The position numbers and the translations under genes were made by a program. DNA of 22,259 bases from JBGTNQ01 sp038212375 (GTDB taxonomy: Bacteria > Patescibacteriota > Minisyncoccia > Phycocordibacterales > Zambryskibacteraceae). A model generated the notes under the pieces. The model did no database searches. It was given only the letters and a program-made list of their open reading frames with translations, and was not told where the DNA came from. Positions 15,125 through 22,072 of this stretch are shown piece by piece. The stretch covers positions 1-22,259 of the forward strand of contig JBBQUO010000014.1 of the NCBI GenBank assembly GCA_038212375.1, read 5' to 3'. How positions within the stretch are numbered: the stretch's first letter is position 1; each line of letters opens with the position of its first letter.

Positions 15125-15559
15125 ATGAGCTTTGAATTACCCGAAGAACAATCGCACCAATTAGATCCAATTAGAGAGAGTTTGGAAAAAGTTAATTTTG
15201 ATTGGAAGATCCCACCTGAAAAGCTAGAAGCTCTTGTTGGCGAAAATCAAAATTTAAAAGAAATGCTTGAGGACGTGTTCGATCAATGCCTTCGGTATAC
15301 TAAAACAGTAGTTGAAGAGCAAGAATTATTACTTACTGAAGGTCATGGGGAGGATCATGCAGAAAGAGACAAGTTACGCTCACTCACCCATACTGCAACA
15401 CAAGACACGCTTCGAGCATTTGCAAGAAATTTAATTAAATCTGGAAAAACTGCTGCAAATATCTATCCTCTAATGCCGAATACTGAATCGAGAGCAGCTT
15501 GTGGGCAATTCGCACTAAGACTCACTTTATCTAGAGAAGTAAGCGGTGTTCAAGTATAG
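15125..15559 (+). CDS. Soluble protein of unknown function
   Basis: Not recognised. 144 residues, 12 bp after lysS and likely on the same mRNA. The sequence is acidic and mostly helical: an N-terminal Glu-rich part (SFELPEEQSHQLDPIRE), a middle helix (EMLEDVFDQCLRYTKTVVEEQ), HGEDHAERDKLR, and a C-terminal segment with RAFARNLIKSGKTAANIYPL. No signal peptide or membrane segment. Two Cys do not form a CxxC. A role in translation can only be guessed from position. Confidence 0.65.
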   Translation: MSFELPEEQSHQLDPIRESLEKVNFDWKIPPEKLEALVGENQNLKEMLEDVFDQCLRYTKTVVEEQELLLTEGHGEDHAERDKLRSLTHTATQDTLRAFARNLIKSGKTAANIYPLMPNTESRAACGQFALRLTLSREVSGVQV

Positions 15560-15587
15560 TTGCATTTTTAATAATTTATGTTACTAT
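15560..15587 (+). promoter_or_regulatory. Promoter of the 63-residue gene
   Basis: TTGCAT (15560-15565), a 16-nt spacer and TACTAT (15582-15587) with TGT directly upstream (extended -10). An ATG at 15593 would be leaderless, but AGGAGG lies before the next in-frame ATG at 15617. Confidence 0.6.
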
Positions 15588-15616
15588 AAAAAATGGAAAA
15601 ACAACAGGAGGAAACT

Positions 15617-15808
15617 ATGAGTACAAAGGACAAGCTGCTCCTCCTTGAGTACAGCAAAATTGCACTCAAAAGGATAGATGGAGCAATCGTGAATGCTACT
15701 GATGCTGATAGTATTCGGATGAAGAAGATACAGGAAACTCTTGGACTTACTCATGATGAATTGCTTCGTACAGCAAGTGATTTTCTCGGAGGTACCATTT
15801 CTCAATAG
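15617..15808 (+). CDS. 63-residue protein of unknown function, monocistronic
   Basis: Not recognised. The start is set by a perfect AGGAGG (15606-15611), 5 nt before the ATG at 15617, the strongest ribosome binding site in the window. An in-frame ATG at 15593 would add 8 residues (MEKQQEET). The protein has a Leu-rich helix (KLLLLEYSKIALKRIDGAI) and a C-terminal helical part with GLTHDELLRTASDFLGG; it looks like a small two- or three-helix soluble protein. It has its own promoter and is closed 14 bp downstream by a strong terminator, so it forms a complete single-gene unit. This suggests high or independently controlled expression. Confidence 0.75.
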   Translation: MSTKDKLLLLEYSKIALKRIDGAIVNATDADSIRMKKIQETLGLTHDELLRTASDFLGGTISQ

Positions 15809-15822
15809 TAATTTTTATCAGG

Positions 15823-15858
15823 AGCGCCGGATTCCAAAAGAATCCGGCGCTTTTTCTT
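15823..15858 (+). terminator. Strong intrinsic terminator
   Basis: An 11-bp GC-rich stem (AGCGCCGGATT at 15823-15833 with 15841-15851), a 7-nt loop, then TTTTTCTTTT. It ends the 63-residue gene and insulates the mraZ regulatory region. Confidence 0.92.
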
Positions 15859-15906
15859 TTGTAAATTCATTGAGAAAATATTATTGAACTCTAGTTCACC
15901 AAAAGA

Positions 15907-15973
15907 GTGGATAGAAAGTATAGGGAAGTGGGAAGGAGTGGAATATACTTTCAATTAAGTGGGAAATAGTGGG
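15907..15973 (+). promoter_or_regulatory. MraZ operator: phased GTGG(G) boxes
   Basis: GTGG or GTGGG boxes begin at 15907, 15928, 15938, 15959 and 15969, with a degenerate GTAT at 15918. Spacings are 10 or 21 bp, so all boxes face the same side of the helix. MraZ is known to repress its own operon by binding TGGG-type direct repeats with about 10-bp period. TATACT (15944-15949) lies between boxes and TATTAA (15975-15980) just after them; either could be the -10. Confidence 0.75.
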
Positions 15974-15985
15974 ATATTAAAATTT

Positions 15986-16072
15986 CTTATTGTGTACCAC
16001 TACAAAGTAGCTTGTGTTCGATGGCTTGCTGCCGATTGAATAAAATACTTTGTAGACGACACACACAATAGG
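15986..16072 (+). promoter_or_regulatory. Long stem-loop in the mraZ leader
   Basis: Two stacked helices: a lower one of 10 bp with one G-T wobble (15986-15995 with 16063-16072) and an upper perfect one of 10 bp (16000-16009 with 16046-16055). They are separated by a 4/7-nt internal loop and capped by a 36-nt loop. It lies between the MraZ boxes and the ATG at 16108, so it would be in the 5' untranslated region. No T-run follows. Confidence 0.6.
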
Positions 16073-16107
16073 AACATTATTAGCCTCGCATCTCACCACA
16101 ATCAGTC

Positions 16108-16542
16108 ATGTTTATCGGAGAGTATACACACAGCGTAGATGAGAAAAAAAGAATCTCATTACCTGCACGTTTCAAAAAGGAACTCGGCAAAAAGATTGTG
16201 ATCACCCGAGGACTCGATACGTGTTTGCTGTTGTATCCACTCAAGGCTTGGGAAGAGATAGCTCACAAGCTTGGAGGTCTCGATATGGGTCAAAAGGATA
16301 AGCGTGACATTGGCAGATTTATGCTCGCAGGTGCGCAGGAGGTAGAGATAGATTCGATGGGAAGAATTTTGGTTCCAGAGTTTTTGCGAGATTACGCAGA
16401 CCTGAAGAGTAAAGTGGTATTCGCGGGAGTCTACAATCGCATTGAAATCTGGAATGACAAAGAGTGGAGTGATGATAGTAAACGCATTGAGAAGCAGGCA
16501 GAGGCTGTAGCGGAGAAATTGGGAGAATTGGGAGTGTTTTAG
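16108..16542 (+). CDS. mraZ: Transcriptional regulator MraZ
   Basis: First gene of the dcw cluster, a DNA-binding repressor of its own operon that assembles as a ring of tandem AbrB-like domains. The 144 residues match the family (about 140-150). The first domain has FIGEYTHSVDEKKRISLPARFK (split at about 2-23) and the second has VEIDSMGRILVPEFLRDYADL (about 89-110). The paired D-x-x-x-R motifs (DEKKR, DSMGR) are the DNA-binding signatures. Upstream phased GTGGG boxes fit autoregulation. rsmH follows after 81 bp. Confidence 0.96.
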   Translation: MFIGEYTHSVDEKKRISLPARFKKELGKKIVITRGLDTCLLLYPLKAWEEIAHKLGGLDMGQKDKRDIGRFMLAGAQEVEIDSMGRILVPEFLRDYADLKSKVVFAGVYNRIEIWNDKEWSDDSKRIEKQAEAVAEKLGELGVF

Positions 16543-16623
16543 GACTACGATCTACAACGAAATGCTAAAAGAAATCACTATCCATTCGTTGCAAGCTTCG
16601 TATTTTAATTGCCCACTGATTCT

Positions 16624-17508
16624 ATGATCCACGCATCCGTTCTTTTACACGAAGCACTTGATGGGCTCGATATCCGCGATGGTGACGTCATTATCGATGG
16701 AACGCTCGGCAACGGCGGACATAGTGAGGCTATGTTTCAGTTGGGGAAAGATATTCAAATTATTGGTATCGATCTCGACGGCGATGCAATCGCTCGAAGC
16801 AAGATTCGCCTCGCTCCATTTGCTGAACGAATGATCTACGTAGAGGATAGTTTTCGAAATATAGCATCGATCATACAGGATCAAGGTTTTGCAAATGTTT
16901 CAAAAATCTTGTTTGACTTTGGACTTTCTTCCAATCAAATCGAAGAATCGAAGAGGGGATTTTCATTTCAACGCGATGAACCTCTCATTATGACCTTCCG
17001 AAGCAAGTCAGGAAGCCTGACCGCAAAAGAGGTAGTAAATAATTGGGAAGAGGAGTCACTCCAAACGATTATTCATGGATTCGGTGAAGAGAGGTTCGCA
17101 GGGCGTATTGCAAGAGGAATCGTTGAGACTCGATTGATAAGGCCCATCACTACTACAGGCCAACTCGTCGACATCATTAAGGGCTCAACACCATCGTTTT
17201 ATCACAAAGGAAAAATCCATCCTGCAACGAGAACATTCCAAGCTATCCGCATCGCAGTGAATGACGAATTGGAAGCAATAAAAGAGGGTCTCGCACAAGG
17301 TTTCGATGCTCTGTTACCAAAAGGAAGAATGGCAGCGATATCATTTCATAGTTTAGAAGATCGTATTGTAAAGCATTACTTTAGATCTCTCAGCAATGAA
17401 GATGCCGGTATCCTTCATACAAAGCGTCCTATTACAGCCCAAGATTCAGAACTAAAGCAGAATCCAAGATCACGAAGTGCGAAGCTCAGGATTATTGAAA
17501 AGATATAA
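16624..17508 (+). CDS. rsmH: 16S rRNA m4C1402 N4-methyltransferase
   Basis: Methylates N4 of C1402 in 16S rRNA using S-adenosylmethionine. The 294-residue protein has the family start pattern HASVLLHEALDGL, the SAM-binding motif DGTLGNGGHS (25-34), the LFDFGLSSNQIE segment, where many homologues read DLGVSS, and the C-terminal ISFHSLEDRIVKHYF. Length is near the usual 300-310. The ATG at 16624 is chosen over an in-frame TTG at 16609 because it gives the typical N-terminus. The order mraZ-rsmH-ftsL-ftsI is the conserved head of dcw clusters. Confidence 0.96.
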   Translation: MIHASVLLHEALDGLDIRDGDVIIDGTLGNGGHSEAMFQLGKDIQIIGIDLDGDAIARSKIRLAPFAERMIYVEDSFRNIASIIQDQGFANVSKILFDFGLSSNQIEESKRGFSFQRDEPLIMTFRSKSGSLTAKEVVNNWEEESLQTIIHGFGEERFAGRIARGIVETRLIRPITTTGQLVDIIKGSTPSFYHKGKIHPATRTFQAIRIAVNDELEAIKEGLAQGFDALLPKGRMAAISFHSLEDRIVKHYFRSLSNEDAGILHTKRPITAQDSELKQNPRSRSAKLRIIEKI

Positions 17509-17538
17509 AAGTTTATTAGACATAATTTTATTAAGAGC

Positions 17539-17859
17539 ATGCAAACGAAGACAATCACACTACCACAGTATAAGCACATGTTTTGGATACTTTCTGCTAC
17601 CGCGTTTTTGTCACTCGTGGTCTATGTCTACGCGATCAATCAGACTGTCCGTAATATCATTGTGAGACAACAAATACAGGCAGAACTCAGTACTCTAACA
17701 AGTCATATTGGAGAAATGGAATTTGCCTATATTTCAAGTCAAAACTCAATCGATATTACGAAGGCTCATCAGATGGGTTTCAAAGATGTGGCGACAAATA
17801 TCTATATAAATCGTGATGCATCAGTAGCGTTTGCAGATGGTATTTCCATTCCTCGATAA
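17539..17859 (+). CDS. ftsL: FtsL-like division protein
   Basis: FtsL is a bitopic septum protein that forms a coiled coil with FtsB/DivIC and activates septal synthesis. The 106-residue product has a short cytoplasmic end (MQTKTITLPQYKH), one membrane helix at about 14-34 (MFWILSATAFLSLVVYVYAI), and then a helical segment (QTVRNIIVRQQIQAELSTL) followed by IGEMEFAYISSQNSI. FtsL is too variable to be identified by sequence alone. Topology, size and place between rsmH and ftsI make the call. It starts 30 bp after rsmH. Confidence 0.8.
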   Translation: MQTKTITLPQYKHMFWILSATAFLSLVVYVYAINQTVRNIIVRQQIQAELSTLTSHIGEMEFAYISSQNSIDITKAHQMGFKDVATNIYINRDASVAFADGISIPR

Positions 17860-17899
17860 TCCATATGAATGTGTACTGAGACTGGTATACAATAAGTGC

Positions 17900-17932
17900 A
17901 TGGTTTCACTCCATAATTATTATTTCTCATGA
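17900..17932 (+). CDS. Putative 10-residue leader peptide overlapping ftsI
   Basis: The ATG at 17900 reads MVSLHNYYFS and stops at TGA 17930-17932, which overlaps the ftsI ATG (17929-17931) as ATGA. An extended -10, TGG then TATACA (17883-17891), lies 8 nt before this ATG, the same arrangement as before murF. If transcribed from there, ribosomes would start on the leader ATG and could pass directly to ftsI by termination-reinitiation. Short length makes this uncertain. Confidence 0.4.
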   Translation: MVSLHNYYFS

Positions 17933-19644
17933 AAGCGGACCCACGATCTCGCATTAGACTTTTTTCTATACTAATACTATTCTTCGCACTCTTTCTTGTT
18001 GGAAGATTGTATTTTTTGCAAATTGTCGATGCAAAAAGATATGCGGGGCTAGCCAATCGTCAATACGTACAGTCGAATTTTGATTATTATGATCGAGGTT
18101 CTATTTTTTTCCAAAAGAAAAATAATGATACACTTCCTGCTGCAACATTGAAATCTGGATTCATTCTATCAATCAATCCAAAGCTGATTACAAATCCGCA
18201 TAGTACTTTTGATAAACTAAGCATTGTTTTTCCAATAGACCATGATACGTTTTTTGCGAAAGCTACAAAAAAAGACAGTTCATATGAGGAAATTATGAAA
18301 CGATTTCCATTCGACAAAGCTGATGATGTCAACGCACTCAAAATACCCGGAGTAAGTCTTTATCAGCAGCGCTGGCGTTTTTATCCGGGTAATACTATGG
18401 CCGCACAAACCATCGGTTTTATTGCGTATGACAAAACAGGGAACAATCAAGTGGGAAGATATGGACTTGAACGATATTACGAAGATACACTAGGGAGAAA
18501 TAATAGTGCTGTATTCGTCAATTTCTTCGCAGAAATATTTTCAAATATTCACAATGTACTTTCCCCTGATTCTGCACTCCAAGGAGACATTGTTACAACA
18601 ATTGAACCATCTGTACAAGCAACTCTTGAACAAACTATTGTTGATGCACAAAAAATGTGGAGCTCAGATGAAACAGGGGGCATTATTATGGACCCGATGA
18701 CTGGCGCCATCTATGCTATGGCTACCACACCAACATTTGATCTCAATAATTTTCAAGTAGAGAAAAGTACCGATGTATATGCCAATCACTTAGTAGAGCG
18801 TGTATATGAGATGGGATCAATCATTAAGCCTCTTACGATGGCAGCTGGGCTTGATAGTGGCGCAGTAACTCCTGATACGACATATTTTGATACGGGGAAA
18901 GTTGTGATTAATGGAAGTACGATTTCAAACTATGATGGAAGGGCACGTGGAGAAATCCCTATGCAACAAATCCTTAGTCAGTCACTCAACGTCGGTGCTG
19001 CGTGGGTAGAACATAAGACCGGAAATGCAAAGTTTGCAAAATATATGCTCGACCTTGGTCTTGGAAGCGAATCTGGTATTGATCTTCCAAACGAAACTCA
19101 TGGTTTGGTAAATAACCTTAAAAGTCCTCGTGATGTTGAATACGCTACTGCATCGTTCGGACAAGGTGTGGCGTATACCCCGATTGAAACCATTCGAGCA
19201 CTCGCTGCACTCGGCAACGGCGGCAAGCTTGTAAATCCTCATATTGTGAGTCAAATTAATTATGAAATTGGTGGATCAAAGAAAAATGATCCAGGGGTGC
19301 AGACGCAGGTGTTTAAGCCAGAAACATCAGTGGCAATAACCTCCATGCTCGTGAATGTTGTAGACAAGGCCCTAAAAAATGGAGCAATTAAAGAAGAGCA
19401 TTATAGTATCGCAGCAAAAACTGGCACCGCTCAAATATCAAAAGGTAGTGGAGGCGGGTATTATGAAGATCGATATCTCCACTCATTTTTCGGCTATTTC
19501 CCTGCATATAAACCTCGCTTTATTGTCTTTCTCTACACAGTGTATCCAAAAGGGGTAAAATACGCGTCTGACACACTCACAAACCCATTTAGTGATCTTG
19601 CTAAGTTCCTCATAAATTATTATCAGTTACCCCCAGATAGATAA
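17929..19644 (+). CDS. ftsI: Septal penicillin-binding protein (FtsI/PBP3-type)
   Basis: Cross-links peptidoglycan at the division site. The 571-residue protein has a basic N-terminus, one membrane helix at about 11-32 (LFSILILFFALFLVGRLYFL), a dimerisation domain, and a transpeptidase domain. The active-site motifs are SIIK (297-300), SLN (352-354) and KTG (497-499). No C-terminal PASTA domain is present. Its start overlaps a 10-codon leader ORF. It lies after ftsL and before a MurF-like gene in the dcw cluster. The SxN form and the context separate it from the PBP2 at 11292. Confidence 0.93.
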   Translation: MKADPRSRIRLFSILILFFALFLVGRLYFLQIVDAKRYAGLANRQYVQSNFDYYDRGSIFFQKKNNDTLPAATLKSGFILSINPKLITNPHSTFDKLSIVFPIDHDTFFAKATKKDSSYEEIMKRFPFDKADDVNALKIPGVSLYQQRWRFYPGNTMAAQTIGFIAYDKTGNNQVGRYGLERYYEDTLGRNNSAVFVNFFAEIFSNIHNVLSPDSALQGDIVTTIEPSVQATLEQTIVDAQKMWSSDETGGIIMDPMTGAIYAMATTPTFDLNNFQVEKSTDVYANHLVERVYEMGSIIKPLTMAAGLDSGAVTPDTTYFDTGKVVINGSTISNYDGRARGEIPMQQILSQSLNVGAAWVEHKTGNAKFAKYMLDLGLGSESGIDLPNETHGLVNNLKSPRDVEYATASFGQGVAYTPIETIRALAALGNGGKLVNPHIVSQINYEIGGSKKNDPGVQTQVFKPETSVAITSMLVNVVDKALKNGAIKEEHYSIAAKTGTAQISKGSGGGYYEDRYLHSFFGYFPAYKPRFIVFLYTVYPKGVKYASDTLTNPFSDLAKFLINYYQLPPDR

Positions 19645-19658
19645 AGAAGTACTTGAAA

Positions 19659-19667
19659 TGGTATAGT
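19659..19667 (+). promoter_or_regulatory. Extended -10 of the murF-like gene
   Basis: TGG then TATAGT (TATAGT at 19662-19667), 8 nt before the ATG at 19676. No recognisable -35. Predicts a leaderless transcript for the last dcw gene. Confidence 0.5.
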
Positions 19668-19675
19668 AGTACACT

Positions 19676-20977
19676 ATGAAATCAATTTTGAAACTGGTTA
19701 TTGTTTCAGTGCTCACATGGGAAGCAAAGCTTGTGCTAAAGAAATATAAGCCGAAGGTTGTGGCGGTGACAGGGAGCGTAGGGAAGACTTCCACTAAGGA
19801 TGCGATATTTTCTGTATTGTCAGAGTTTTATTTTGTACGAAAGAGTCAAAAAAGTTTCAACAGTGAGCTTGGTGTTCCGCTCACTATCCTTGGTTGTGGA
19901 ACAGGATGGAATAGCCCCTTACTCTGGTTCAAAAATATTCTTGAAGGCTTGGCGCTTATTATGCTTCCCAACCTTTACCCAAAATGGCTTGTCCTTGAAG
20001 TGGGTGCCGATAGACCAGGGGACATTGAGACTATTACAAAATGGATAAAACCTGACATCACCGTAGTCAGTAAGCTTTCAAAAGTTCCAGTTCATGTAGA
20101 ATTCTTCGCATCACCAGAAGATGTATATAGAGAGAAAGGATACTTAGTCAGTGCGTTGAAGATTGATGGAGTGCTGATACTTAATAGTGACGACGAAGAT
20201 GTTTTGTCATTTCGATCGCTCGTCGACAATAAAACTCTTTTATACGGGACAGGGAATGGTGCCGATATTGTGGGAAGTCAGTATCATATTGCGTATGATG
20301 AGGTGAATGGCAAGAAAGTTCCCATTGGAGTCTCTTTTCGAGTAGCATATAAAGACGAAATTAAGGACGTCACGCTTCTCGGGGGCATTGGTGTTCAACA
20401 GATGTATCCAGCACTCGCATCGATCGCTGTGGCTCTCGCACTCGATCTTCCATTTGAAGATATCGTTCGTGCACTTCGAAATCATGAACCTTCCAAGGGT
20501 CGAATGAGGCTTATCGACGGTATTAAACAGAGCCTTATTATTGATGACTCATATAATTCATCTCCAGTTGCACTTGAGGAAGCGCTCAATACTCTGAGGC
20601 TTATTGAGACTGATGGTAGAAAGATTGCAGTACTTGGAGATATGCTCGAGCTCGGAATATACTCAACAGAAGAACACAAAAAAGCAGGACATTTAGTAGC
20701 TCACAGTGCAGATGTTTTGGTCACTGTCGGCATCCGTGCTCGAACCATTGCAGACGGGGCTCTCGACGCTGGAGTGGATGAATCAAATATTTTTCAATAC
20801 GAAGATTCTCGTATTGCGGGGAAAGACCTAGAGATTATGATGCGTGAAGGCGATGTGGTGCTCATGAAAGGGTCACAGGGAATACGAATTGAAAAAGCAG
20901 TAGAGGAAGTGATGGCTGATCCTTTAAGTAAAGAGAGTCTTCTGGTGAGACAGGATGTTGAATGGGAAGGGAGATAA
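19676..20977 (+). CDS. murF: MurF-like Mur ligase lacking the N-terminal domain
   Basis: MurF adds D-Ala-D-Ala to UDP-MurNAc-tripeptide. The 433-residue protein has the Mur ligase central domain with P-loop TGSVGKTSTK (32-41), the acidic LEVGADRPGDIE segment (carboxylate and metal region), and the C-terminal ligase domain with DDSYNSSPVAL, AVLGDMLELG and KGSQGIRIEKAVEEV, which are characteristic of MurF rather than MurC/D/E. The P-loop begins near residue 32, against about 110 in E. coli MurF, so the N-terminal substrate-binding domain is missing. A hydrophobic, basic helix (LKLVIVSVLTWEAKLVLKKYK) takes its place. Ligase family is certain; MurF function is likely from the C-terminal motifs and the position after ftsI. 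Confidence 0.85.
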   Translation: MKSILKLVIVSVLTWEAKLVLKKYKPKVVAVTGSVGKTSTKDAIFSVLSEFYFVRKSQKSFNSELGVPLTILGCGTGWNSPLLWFKNILEGLALIMLPNLYPKWLVLEVGADRPGDIETITKWIKPDITVVSKLSKVPVHVEFFASPEDVYREKGYLVSALKIDGVLILNSDDEDVLSFRSLVDNKTLLYGTGNGADIVGSQYHIAYDEVNGKKVPIGVSFRVAYKDEIKDVTLLGGIGVQQMYPALASIAVALALDLPFEDIVRALRNHEPSKGRMRLIDGIKQSLIIDDSYNSSPVALEEALNTLRLIETDGRKIAVLGDMLELGIYSTEEHKKAGHLVAHSADVLVTVGIRARTIADGALDAGVDESNIFQYEDSRIAGKDLEIMMREGDVVLMKGSQGIRIEKAVEEVMADPLSKESLLVRQDVEWEGR

Positions 20978-21014
20978 AGGATGATGAATACAGCAACATG
21001 CTTTGCAAAAGTAC

Positions 21015-21042
21015 TTGCATATTTTTTTAATATATGTATACT
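21015..21042 (+). promoter_or_regulatory. Promoter of a candidate non-coding RNA
   Basis: TTGCAT (21015-21020), a 16-nt spacer and TATACT (21037-21042). Transcription would start near 21049. Confidence 0.6.
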
Positions 21043-21048
21043 ATTAGT

Positions 21049-21262
21049 GTGACTTTATGAATTGGGTTCGTTGGTTGAGAGCATTTAGCCCTCCCACACT
21101 CCATTCATTTTTCACAGTTTCATCCGGATCACGTACACTTTGTACAAGACCCATTAGTTCTTTCTTTGTCAGCCTAGCATCTGTTAGTCCTGACAACCCC
21201 TCTCTCATTCTTGAGAGACATCGACAGCAAGCTCCTCCCTTCGGGTCGAGGAGCTTTTTTAT
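21049..21262 (+). ncRNA. Candidate non-coding RNA upstream of rluB-like gene
   Basis: A promoter and an intrinsic terminator enclose about 210 nt containing several clean hairpins: GTACA/TGTAC (21133-21145), TTGTCAG/CTGACAA (21166-21196, with an inner CTA/TAG), TCTCTCA/TGAGAGA with a TTCT loop (21201-21218), then the terminator. An open frame from 21057 (MNWVRWLRAF...) runs through the terminator and is not protein-like. The downstream gene appears to have its own -10 box, so this is more likely a free-standing small RNA than an attenuator. I do not recognise the class. Confidence 0.5.
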
Positions 21263-21263
21263 T
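21229..21263 (+). terminator. Intrinsic terminator with UUCG tetraloop
   Basis: A 9-bp stem (AAGCTCCTC 21229-21237 with GAGGAGCTT 21248-21256), topped by CC-TTCG-GG, followed by a T-run ending in ATT. Confidence 0.9.
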
Positions 21264-21301
21264 GCATAAAAAAAGAAATATAGTGCAAGATTTGAGTAAT
21301 A

Positions 21302-21309
21302 TGTAATAC
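21302..21309 (+). promoter_or_regulatory. Likely -10 of the pseudouridine synthase gene
   Basis: TG then TAATAC (21304-21309), 7 nt before the ATG at 21317. No clear -35. It lies downstream of the terminator and would give a leaderless mRNA. Confidence 0.4.
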
Positions 21310-21316
21310 TACGCAC

Positions 21317-22000
21317 ATGAGAATTCAAAAGTATTTATCTCTTGAAGGTATAGCTTCTCGCCGCGAAGCAGAAAAGCTCATGAAAGACGGCCTCGTAAGT
21401 CTGAACGGCAAGGTTGTTACTGAAATGGGTATCCAGATTGATCCATCAAAAGATACGATTACTGTCCGTGGAAATACTGCGTCAAAAAAGACAACGATCA
21501 TCATATATAAACCCCGAGGGATTGTATCGTCTCGTATAAGAAGTGAAGGGAAGACAATCTATGACATCCTTCCTCAATTTAAAAATCTCGATATCATCGG
21601 TCGTCTCGATAAAGAATCCGAAGGGTTACTGATGCTCTCTGATGACGGCGTAGTCGCAAAAGCGGTAACAGGAGATGCTCATAAAACAGAAAAGGAATAT
21701 GTTGTTTCTGTTCGAGAAAGTATTGTCCCAGCAAGACTGAAGGCACTTGAAAAAGGTGTTTTACTTGAAGATGGGCCGACGCTTCCATGCAGCATTACTA
21801 ACGTGAAAAGATATACGTTCAATATTGCAATTCGTGAAGGTCGCAAACATCAAATCCGTAGAATGTGTGATCGTGTAAACTTAACAGTGTCTGAGCTTAA
21901 ACGAATACGTATTGGATCTATTGTAATTGGAAAACTTTCATCTGGAGAATTCAGAAAATTGAGTGCGGAGGAAGTTCAGTTGCTTAAGCATCCGCGGTAA
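21317..22000 (+). CDS. rRNA pseudouridine synthase, RsuA/RluB/E/F family
   Basis: Isomerises a specific uridine of 16S or 23S rRNA to pseudouridine. The 227-residue protein has an N-terminal S4 RNA-binding domain (MRIQKYLSLEGIASRREAEK, up to about residue 48) and a catalytic domain with GRLDKESEGLLMLSDDG, where Asp98 is the catalytic residue. IIYKPRGIVSS and REGRKHQIRRMCD are further family motifs. It is typical of RsuA/RluB/RluE/RluF, and the length fits RsuA (about 230) better than RluB. The target base cannot be decided from sequence alone, so no symbol is given. Confidence 0.93.
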   Translation: MRIQKYLSLEGIASRREAEKLMKDGLVSLNGKVVTEMGIQIDPSKDTITVRGNTASKKTTIIIYKPRGIVSSRIRSEGKTIYDILPQFKNLDIIGRLDKESEGLLMLSDDGVVAKAVTGDAHKTEKEYVVSVRESIVPARLKALEKGVLLEDGPTLPCSITNVKRYTFNIAIREGRKHQIRRMCDRVNLTVSELKRIRIGSIVIGKLSSGEFRKLSAEEVQLLKHPR

Positions 22001-22072
22001 TTGCATCTTATTTCAGATACATGATCGCGTCTTTCTACGTGAGCCACAATAATTCATTGTTCGCCAAAAATA

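Noticed and set aside
15884..15973. Standard -35/-10 pair for mraZ
   Set aside because: TTGAAC at 15884 has no -10 at a normal distance, and the TATACT and TATTAA boxes lack a good -35; only the operator boxes are reported with confidence.
21057..21269. Open frame of 70 residues starting MNWVRWLRAF
   Set aside because: It runs through a strong intrinsic terminator and has a Ser/Pro/Arg-rich, protein-unlike composition; treated as part of a candidate RNA, with only its early Trp codons noted.
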